This document shows positions 1 through 5,339 of a DNA stretch of 6,606 bases, one piece after another (the stretch's first letter is position 1; every line of letters starts with the position of its first letter). Source of the DNA: Candidatus Methanoplasma sp. (GTDB lineage Archaea; Thermoplasmatota; Thermoplasmata; Methanomassiliicoccales; Methanomethylophilaceae). Below the pieces are notes generated by a model. The model was not told where the DNA came from, ran no database searches, and saw only the letters and a list, made by a program, of their open reading frames with translations. Made by a program: the position numbers and the translations under genes. The DNA lies in NCBI GenBank assembly GCA_031254265.1, contig JAIRUV010000141.1:1-6606 (forward strand), read 5' to 3'.

Positions 1-912
1 GACTTCTCGAACGTGGAAGACCTTAACGACTTCGTAAAACGTTTCATAGGTAATCTCTGTTATGTGTCCAGAATGCCGGAGGGCCTGGATGGCCAGATAT
101 GCATAGGTGTGTGGGACGATGAAGTGGTAATCGATTCTATCACAAACGCTCCCCGGCTCCATGTTATAGGCCAGCCGGACCTGTTCAGAGGTTACTTCGA
201 AGAGACCGACAGCGGGCTTAATGTTGTATTTCCGAGCAGATTGGAAATGGCCGAAGACATAAACCGGTCAAGAAAGAGAGTCACCGAGAGGTCGGAAGGA
301 TCATTGCTGGAATCTATCGGATCTAAGATACTCCGCATCCCATTGGTAATGAACCAGATACATCCCATTACCATGATACTCGACAGTGTACTGAACACAT
401 CTTCTGTATCTCTAAGTGATTTCAAAAGGTCTGACAATATCCGAAGATATATTGACTTCATGAGCGACCTAGATATAATAATGCTAGAGAACAAAAGCAT
501 AGTCCCCGGTAGGTTCATGGTGATGAAGATGAGCGGCGACATGGAAGAGGATGAGCTGTACAGCGCACTCTTGAGCAGGGTAGTGGACAAGGGACTTCTG
601 AGGATGTTCACAGAACTGCATATCACACACCTGCGGCCGTTCATAAGGATGGCGAACGCAAACTGTATGACATCGCACATCGAGGACACTCCGCTTAAAT
701 GGGACTGGACAGTATTCGGGCAATATCTAAAGAAGATATACAGCGAGCATCCAAAAAAATCTGATATCGCATCAAATGCGATGCAGCTGAAAAGAGCAAG
801 AATAATGGATACTGAAAAGAAGGTGTCCGGCGGAGATACGCTGTTTTTCTGCGAGGGCGAGATCTTTGCCAGATATTCAGAGAGATTCGATATGAGGATA
901 TCTTACGCATAA
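1..912 (+). CDS. Unrecognised soluble archaeal protein, probably 5'-partial
   Basis: I do not recognise this protein. The frame is open from the first base of the window (D-F-S-N before a GTG at 13) and ends at TAA 910-912. A GTG start at 13 would give 299 residues, but no ribosome-binding site is visible in the 12 bases before it, so the true start is probably upstream. The product has no signal peptide or membrane span and no Cys-pair metal site. Counting from the GTG, residues 1-75 alternate charged helix and beta-like segments (CIGVWDDEVVIDS, RLHVIGQ). Residues about 120-175 (SLSDFKRSDNIRRYIDFMSDLDIIMLENKSI split over this stretch) could be a helix-turn-helix followed by a beta wing. The C-terminal third is basic and helical around 238-270. 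A DNA-binding or regulatory role is only a guess. It is followed by a 201-base spacer and then the same-strand antiporter gene, which appears to have its own promoter. Confidence 0.75.
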   Translation, partial: DFSNVEDLNDFVKRFIGNLCYVSRMPEGLDGQICIGVWDDEVVIDSITNAPRLHVIGQPDLFRGYFEETDSGLNVVFPSRLEMAEDINRSRKRVTERSEGSLLESIGSKILRIPLVMNQIHPITMILDSVLNTSSVSLSDFKRSDNIRRYIDFMSDLDIIMLENKSIVPGRFMVMKMSGDMEEDELYSALLSRVVDKGLLRMFTELHITHLRPFIRMANANCMTSHIEDTPLKWDWTVFGQYLKKIYSEHPKKSDIASNAMQLKRARIMDTEKKVSGGDTLFFCEGEIFARYSERFDMRISYA

Positions 913-917
913 GGTCC

Positions 918-930
918 AATAAATATATCC
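918..930 (+). promoter_or_regulatory. Possible distal TATA-like element upstream of the antiporter
   Basis: AATAAATATATCC lies six bases after the stop of the first gene. It resembles an archaeal TATA box and would start transcription near 950, giving the antiporter a leader of about 160 bases. A second TATA-like element nearer the gene fits better, so this may be unused. The rest of the 913-1113 spacer holds no RNA gene or convincing ORF that I can see. Confidence 0.25.
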
Positions 931-1073
931 GAGCCGGGGATTCGGTGTGTCAATATCAGGCCAGTATACCAGTGCAATCTCGTTTGCAAATCATCCGTCT
1001 TGTGCGCGGTTTCTGTCCGTTCATCTGGATTTTGCCTACTAGAATTCAGTTTTTACTCATTGAGTGCAGTTAT

Positions 1074-1093
1074 TCATATATCAAGTTATAAAC
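1074..1093 (+). promoter_or_regulatory. Candidate TATA promoter of the antiporter gene (leaderless)
   Basis: An AT-rich run holds two overlapping TATA-like elements, TCATATATC (about 1074-1082) and TTATAAAC (1086-1093). The centre of the second lies about 25 bases before the ATG at 1114, which is the spacing between an archaeal TATA box and its transcription start. Transcription would therefore begin at or next to the start codon. There is no Shine-Dalgarno sequence before the ATG (CATCTCCCCCT), which agrees with a leaderless message. Confidence 0.5.
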
Positions 1094-1113
1094 GGGGAAC
1101 AGCATCTCCCCCT

Positions 1114-2382
1114 ATGGACTTCGGATCCATCCTCATAATGCTGGTGACTCTGTTCGTCCTGGCAGGCTCCGCCTCATGGGTATTTTCCCGTTTCGGCGTG
1201 CCGGGACTGATAGGGGAGATCCTGATAGGGATTGCCATCGCCAACCTGACAATAGGCGACTGGTCCTTCCTCGGGATGCTGGATATCCGGATCGGGGATG
1301 ATCCGAGTCAGAATTATGAGATCGTCGAGCTGCTTGCACAGCTCGGAGCGGTGTTCCTACTGTTCTCGGTAGGATTGGAGACCAAGGCAAGGGAGCTGTT
1401 ATCCGTTGGCAGAGCAGCGACGCTGGTCGCCACATTGGGGGTCGTACTGCCATTCTTTGCGGGGTTCGCGCTGATGCAGCTCTATGACGGAAATATGCAC
1501 CATGCTCTGTTCCTAGGTGCGGCGATGGTCGCAACCAGCGTGGGCATAACCGCCCGTGTGATCAAGGACATGAGGATGATGGACACAAAGGAGGCGAAGA
1601 TAGTCATAGGGGCGGCGGTCATAGACGATGTGCAGGGGATGGTCGTGCTTGCAATAGTGGTGGGAATGACGGCATCGGGAGAGGCATCGGCATCCAACAT
1701 AGTCCTGGTATCCGCCGTGGCCCTGGCCTTCGTGGCCCTGGCCCTTGCATCGGCATTGTGGATCGTTCCGAGGGTATACAGGTACTTCGAGGAAAGGAAG
1801 AAAAAGAGATCCACCGCGATAAGGAAGCGGCACCGCAGCGACAAGCTCGTTCTTGCGATAGCAGTGTGCCTCGGTTTCGCATGGATCTCAGACACGATCG
1901 GGCTGGCGGCGATAATCGGCGCATTCCTGGGCGGCATGCTGCTGGCAGATTATGCGCGGGAATGGAAGCTGGAAGAGAAGATGGAGTCCATAACGGCGCT
2001 TTTCATATCATTCTTCTTCCTGAATGTGGGCATGCAGGTGAATCTGGGGGACATGGCCAACATCACGGTCATAGCACTGGCGGCAGTGGTGATATTGATC
2101 GCTGTGGCAACGAAGTACATCGGATGCGGTCTGGGTGCAAGACTGGGGGACAAAACGCTCTCAAAAGGGTCCAGGAACATAATAGGTATAGGGATGGTGC
2201 CTCGAGGAGAGGTAGGGCTGATCATCGCCGCCATCGGCCTGGCGTCCGGTGCGATATCCTCTGAGATCTACGGAGTCGTTGTGCTGATGGCCGTCTTGAC
2301 CACGATAATAGCGCCGCCTTTCTTTGCCCGGGCGTTCAGAAAGGAGTATCCTTTGGAACGCGGGCGCGGACAAGAAATATAA
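1114..2382 (+). CDS. CPA2-family cation:proton antiporter (Kef/NapA type), membrane domain only
   Basis: Integral membrane antiporter that should exchange Na+ or K+ for H+ and help with pH and salt balance. The 422-residue product is almost wholly hydrophobic, with about 12-13 predicted spans. Family marks are the FGVPGLIGEILIGI segment (27-40), FLLFSVGLE (81-89), MVATSVGITARVIKD (138-152) with the TM4 unwound region, VIDD with the paired aspartates D171-D172 in TM5, GAFLGGMLLAD (269-279) and GIGMVPRGEVGLI (358-370). Two adjacent Asp are the pattern of electrogenic NapA-like members; KefB/KefC-type channels have Gln-Asp. K334 (ATKYIG) may be the conserved TM10 lysine. A basic cytoplasmic loop (227-244) joins the two halves. 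There is no C-terminal TrkA-N/RCK domain, so no sign of nucleotide or glutathione gating. The frame extends upstream to a TTG at 1000, but those 38 residues look non-family and overlap the promoter, so I chose ATG 1114. The ion cannot be read from sequence. Confidence 0.92.
   Translation: MDFGSILIMLVTLFVLAGSASWVFSRFGVPGLIGEILIGIAIANLTIGDWSFLGMLDIRIGDDPSQNYEIVELLAQLGAVFLLFSVGLETKARELLSVGRAATLVATLGVVLPFFAGFALMQLYDGNMHHALFLGAAMVATSVGITARVIKDMRMMDTKEAKIVIGAAVIDDVQGMVVLAIVVGMTASGEASASNIVLVSAVALAFVALALASALWIVPRVYRYFEERKKKRSTAIRKRHRSDKLVLAIAVCLGFAWISDTIGLAAIIGAFLGGMLLADYAREWKLEEKMESITALFISFFFLNVGMQVNLGDMANITVIALAAVVILIAVATKYIGCGLGARLGDKTLSKGSRNIIGIGMVPRGEVGLIIAAIGLASGAISSEIYGVVVLMAVLTTIIAPPFFARAFRKEYPLERGRGQEI
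1717..1746 (+). repeat. 15-base tandem near-duplication inside the antiporter gene
   Basis: GTGGCCCTGGCCTTC (1717-1731) is followed directly by GTGGCCCTGGCCCTT (1732-1746), 13 of 15 bases identical. It encodes VALAF-VALAL in a hydrophobic span and keeps the reading frame. It may be a small in-frame slippage duplication, or simply the result of repeated Val/Ala/Leu codons. Confidence 0.5.
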
Positions 2383-2413
2383 CACGCAGATGCCGGAACG
2401 TTAAAGGCCGAGG

Positions 2414-2578
2414 TTAAACGGGCAAGAACACCGGTAAGATCAATATCAGTACCGTGAATGCTATGGCAGCGGCGATGACAAGCCGGGGGTTGATCTTGAT
2501 ACCTCTGTCGTCCTCGGTATCGAAGTACCTCATAAGTCCCGCGGATGATGCGAATCCGCCATCGTTCTTTTTTGCCAT
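2414..2578 (-). CDS. secG: Preprotein translocase subunit Sec61-beta (archaeal SecG)
   Basis: A 54-residue protein read on the minus strand from ATG at 2578 to TAA at 2416-2414. It begins MAKKNDGGFASSAGLMRYFD, continues with TEDDRGIKINPR, and ends in a single hydrophobic span (about residues 33-52, LVIAAAIAFTVLILILPVFL). This is the full archaeal Sec61-beta pattern: a short Ser/Gly/Lys-rich cytosolic head, the G-L-hydrophobic-RYFD-acidic motif, a K-I-x-P turn and one C-terminal tail-anchoring helix, at the usual length of about 50-60 residues. The protein is the small peripheral subunit of the SecYE-beta channel that moves proteins across or into the membrane. It converges on the antiporter gene with a 31-base gap and diverges from lysK. 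A longer reading frame overlaps this stretch in another phase but has no such features. Confidence 0.9.
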   Translation of the reverse strand: MAKKNDGGFASSAGLMRYFDTEDDRGIKINPRLVIAAAIAFTVLILILPVFLPV

Positions 2579-2599
2579 TGATAAAGGAACCCAAAATGG

Positions 2600-2612
2600 A
2601 TATAAAAATCTA
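2600..2612 (-). promoter_or_regulatory. TATA promoter of secG (leaderless)
   Basis: On the minus strand the sequence reads GATTTTTATATCC, a strong archaeal TATA box. Its centre (about 2605) is some 27 bases before the ATG at 2578, so transcription should start at or within a base or two of the start codon. No Shine-Dalgarno sequence precedes the ATG (the nearest bases are GGTTCCTTTATCA), consistent with a leaderless message. Confidence 0.6.
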
Positions 2613-2654
2613 CCGTGAAAAGCGTGCCTTCTGTCGTGGCACCCACATAATCGA

Positions 2655-2671
2655 CCGAAAGTTCTTTTATC
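2655..2671 (+). promoter_or_regulatory. BRE/TATA-like promoter of lysK
   Basis: CGAAAG (2655-2660, BRE-like purine/A run) is followed by TTCTTTTATC (2662-2671), an imperfect TATA box. Its centre is about 30 bases before ATG 2697 and about 22 before the alternative GTG 2688. A start near 2692 would leave a leader of only a few bases before the ATG and would exclude the GTG. It lies about 50 bases from the divergent secG TATA box, so the two promoters are separate but close. Confidence 0.45.
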
Positions 2672-2696
2672 AGCGGCATGTTACACGGTGGTCATA

Positions 2697-4250
2697 ATGC
2701 ACTGGGCAGATGTAGTTGCAAAAGAGGTCGCAGATACGTGCGAGAAACCGCTTATAGCCGTAGGCATAAGCCCCACAGGCATCATACACGTCGGCAGCCT
2801 CAGGGAAGCCATCACCGGAGAGTCAGTGAGAAGCGCGGTAGAGGGGTTGGGCAAGGACGTACGGCTGATATATCTGATCGATTCCTTCGATCCTCTGAGA
2901 AAGCGCTATGATTTCTTACCGAAGGAATATGAGAACTATTCCGGGATGCCCATTTCGAGGATACCCTGCCCATGCGGTAAACATGACAATTATGCACATC
3001 ACTTCGTACAGCCCTTCATGGATGCGGTCGGCCAGCTTGAAGTGAACTGTGAGATCATCTGGACACACGAACTGTACGAGAAGGGGATGTTCGCCAAGGC
3101 GATCGATATCTGTTTCAAGAAAAGGAAAGAGATCATCCGGATACTGCATGAAGTATCGGGAAAGGAAGAGAAAGAGGACTATGCTCCCTACAACCCGTTG
3201 TGCAAAGCATGCGGAAGGTTCGCCAACCCGATATTTGAGACATACTCGTATCCGACCGTCGAATACCGATGCAAATGCGGCCATCACGGGGTCGCCGATA
3301 TAACAAAAGGCGACGGAAAACTCACCTGGAGATTGGAATGGCCAGCTAAATGGATGATATTCGGAACGTCCGCGGAGCCTTTCGGCAAGGACCATGCTGC
3401 CGCAGGAGGTTCGTATGATACCGGAAAGAGGATCGTCGAAGAGATATACGGCTGCAAAGCGCCACATCCGATACCCTACGAGTTCGTCCAGCTGAAGGGC
3501 GTGGGCCAGATGCACAAGTCTACCGGGTCCTCGGTCACAGGGATGGACGCCATCAATATGACGCCTCCGGAGGTCCTCAATTACCTCTTCCTGAGGGTCA
3601 ATCCCAGCAAGGCCATAGATTACGATCCCGGGATGGGCCTCTTGGATATGGCCGACGAGTATGACAGGATGGAAAAACTGTTCTTTGTCGGAGGACACAC
3701 AGAGGCTGAAGACAACTCCGTCCGCGCGTATGAGATCGCGCAGCACAACCATGTTCCAGAAAAGCTGCCGCTGCAGATACCGTACAGGCATCTTGTCAAT
3801 GTGGTGCAGATGACCGATTCCTTCGATGGAGTGATGGAGATACTGAGCAGGACCATCAACATGTCAGAAGCGAACGAGGAGGACATCGGGAGGATCAGGA
3901 AAAGAGCGGACTCTGCCAGATTCTGGCTCAACGGATTCGCACCCGACAACGTTAAATTCTCTGTTTATCAGGTCATCCCTCCGGGAACGGAACTGACGAT
4001 GAACGATAAGGCCTTCTTCCAAGAGCTGGTGAACAGGATGAACGATGCCAACTGGGATGCGGAGACCATAGGTAAGATAATAACTGAGACAGGGAACGAC
4101 TCCCCCATAGGGCTGAAGATAGGGTTCAAGGTAATTTATCAGGTCTTTATAGGAAAGACGGCCGGCCCGAGGCTCGGCGCCTTCCTTGCCAGCATGGACA
4201 AGCAGTTCGTTATAAACAGGTTCATCCAGGCGTCAAGGCACAACTCATAA
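2697..4250 (+). CDS. lysK: Class I lysyl-tRNA synthetase
   Basis: Charges tRNA-Lys with lysine in the cytoplasm using ATP. This is the archaeal class I enzyme (LysRS-I), unrelated to the class II LysS of most bacteria. The 517-residue product begins MHWADVVAKEVAD, the family's usual N-terminus. The Rossmann fold carries the HIGH signature as HVGS (31-34) after SPTG (25-28). Conserved FGKDHAAAGGSYDTG follows at 229-243, and a KMSKS-equivalent loop reads MHKST (272-276). Cysteine pairs C91/C93, C169/C172 and C192/C194 look like zinc sites of the insertion domain. The rest is the helical anticodon-binding region, and the length is normal for LysRS-I. The frame can begin at GTG 2688 (adding MVI), but MHWAD matches the family start and fits the promoter better. 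It diverges from secG, and its TAA interlocks with the stop of the convergent top6A gene. Confidence 0.96.
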   Translation: MHWADVVAKEVADTCEKPLIAVGISPTGIIHVGSLREAITGESVRSAVEGLGKDVRLIYLIDSFDPLRKRYDFLPKEYENYSGMPISRIPCPCGKHDNYAHHFVQPFMDAVGQLEVNCEIIWTHELYEKGMFAKAIDICFKKRKEIIRILHEVSGKEEKEDYAPYNPLCKACGRFANPIFETYSYPTVEYRCKCGHHGVADITKGDGKLTWRLEWPAKWMIFGTSAEPFGKDHAAAGGSYDTGKRIVEEIYGCKAPHPIPYEFVQLKGVGQMHKSTGSSVTGMDAINMTPPEVLNYLFLRVNPSKAIDYDPGMGLLDMADEYDRMEKLFFVGGHTEAEDNSVRAYEIAQHNHVPEKLPLQIPYRHLVNVVQMTDSFDGVMEILSRTINMSEANEEDIGRIRKRADSARFWLNGFAPDNVKFSVYQVIPPGTELTMNDKAFFQELVNRMNDANWDAETIGKIITETGNDSPIGLKIGFKVIYQVFIGKTAGPRLGAFLASMDKQFVINRFIQASRHNS

Positions 4251-5339
4251 TATGCCCATGTCTCCAAGCTTCTCCGGGAGATAGGTATCGGTAACGAAGT
4301 CGAGACCGTACTTTGCCAGCGCCTGCTGTTCAGACTTCTTCTTCATTTCCAGCATGGCCTGTATCTCGCCGACCCAGAACCCGTCCGCGAACCTCGGGTC
4401 GGAGAGTTCGGCGTTCAGGGCGCCCAGGTCCTTGTCAGAGAGTTTATCGGTGGGAAGATCATAATTCAGTATGTCTGATGCGGTTATCCCTATGAACTGT
4501 GCAGTGGGCGTCGCCAGATACTCGGATATGTGGGCTGTTTTGATCGCTCCGTAAGCAACGGACGCGAAGATCCTGAAAGACCAGGGGTCCCCGTCGGTGA
4601 ACACCGTCACCGGCAACCCCTTCTCCTCATTCAGCCTCTTTATAAGACGCCTCGTGCTCCTGGCTGGCTGTCCGCTAAGGTGTACCAGTATCGCACCGTA
4701 TCTCTCGGGGAACCCGTTCTCTATCAGCCTTGCGAACATACCGCCGGTCTCGATGGCCATGATGAATTTAGCATCGGTACTGCCTATCTCGAAATTCTCT
4801 TTCTCAACATTGTACGGAACTGCAAAACCAGTTTCCGCTACATCATCCATGCAGTTGAACTTCTTCATTCCCTTTTTGGTAAGGGTGCTTACGTCCACAT
4901 TCCCGTAGATGTGGGCGCCGCTCTCTTCCGGCCTGAGCTTGAAGTCCTCTCTCATGCATTTAGAGATTATCTCAAGGTCCTCGGCAAGAAGGTTGCTCTC
5001 GTCCTGGCTGTTGAACTTTGCCCTGCCCCACCCTTCGGAAATGTAATACATCTCCCTTAGGGTGGATGACTTGTTGTCGCGGATCATCTCGCTGATGAAA
5101 TCCGCTGTGTAGACGGTCCTCAGCATCATCTGTGCGCCCTGGACAGTCTTCGATGTCCTGGAGGTCCTGATGTCGCCGTATGTCCATACATTATGCTGAG
5201 TATCGAACTCTATGTTCTTCTTCGATCTCAGAGGGAGTTCCATAGCCGGCACGCTCCCGGCATCCAGCTGGTCATAGATGTTCCCGACTATCGACGTCAG
5301 ATTGTCCACGGCGGTATTATGTCTCTCATTCTTCGCCAA
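4245..5339 (-). CDS. top6A: DNA topoisomerase VI subunit A (Spo11-like)
   Basis: Catalytic subunit of the type IIB topoisomerase, which with Top6B forms an A2B2 enzyme that makes ATP-dependent double-strand breaks to relax and decatenate DNA. Counting from the TTG at 5339 (364 residues), the CAP/winged-helix domain holds LREMYYISE (94-102), whose second Tyr (Y99) should be the DNA-linking residue. The Toprim domain has E197 (AIETGG) and D249/D251 (TDGDPW) as metal ligands, with LSGQPARSTRRLIKRL between them. From memory, the acidic positions equal those of the Methanocaldococcus jannaschii enzyme. The frame extends to a TTG at 5378, but I prefer 5339 because GAGGAGG lies nine bases before it and because the extra residues (TKRKRTLRRLK) merely mirror the purine-rich acidic tail of top6B in another phase. 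A GTG at 5309 is also possible but lacks a binding site. It overlaps top6B by 14 bases with the chosen start, implying coupled translation. Confidence 0.95.
   Translation of the reverse strand: MAKNERHNTAVDNLTSIVGNIYDQLDAGSVPAMELPLRSKKNIEFDTQHNVWTYGDIRTSRTSKTVQGAQMMLRTVYTADFISEMIRDNKSSTLREMYYISEGWGRAKFNSQDESNLLAEDLEIISKCMREDFKLRPEESGAHIYGNVDVSTLTKKGMKKFNCMDDVAETGFAVPYNVEKENFEIGSTDAKFIMAIETGGMFARLIENGFPERYGAILVHLSGQPARSTRRLIKRLNEEKGLPVTVFTDGDPWSFRIFASVAYGAIKTAHISEYLATPTAQFIGITASDILNYDLPTDKLSDKDLGALNAELSDPRFADGFWVGEIQAMLEMKKKSEQQALAKYGLDFVTDTYLPEKLGDMGIL

Noticed and set aside
192..689. 165-residue minus-strand frame in the first gene
   Set aside because: Ser/Leu/Ile-rich shadow of the plus-strand frame, with no promoter or motif.
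945..1091. 48-codon plus-strand frame from GTG 945 in the spacer before the antiporter
   Set aside because: No Shine-Dalgarno sequence, no recognisable product, and it runs through the proposed antiporter promoter.
1000..1113. 38-residue N-terminal extension of the antiporter from TTG 1000
   Set aside because: The extra sequence is not family-like, overlaps the best TATA box, and ATG 1114 begins a typical first membrane span.
913..1113. Possible tRNA or C/D box RNA in the longest spacer
   Set aside because: No cloverleaf, no T-loop sequence and no C/D box pair could be found by eye.
2383..2413. Search for a shared terminator between the antiporter and secG
   Set aside because: The 31-base gap has no T-run or clear inverted repeat on either strand.
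2268..2594. 108-residue minus-strand frame overlapping secG
   Set aside because: Another phase over the Sec61-beta gene; it runs into the end of the antiporter gene and shows no family features.
2916..3791. 291-residue minus-strand frame inside lysK
   Set aside because: It lies fully antisense to a well-supported synthetase gene and has no recognisable motif; it is a by-product of lysK codon use.
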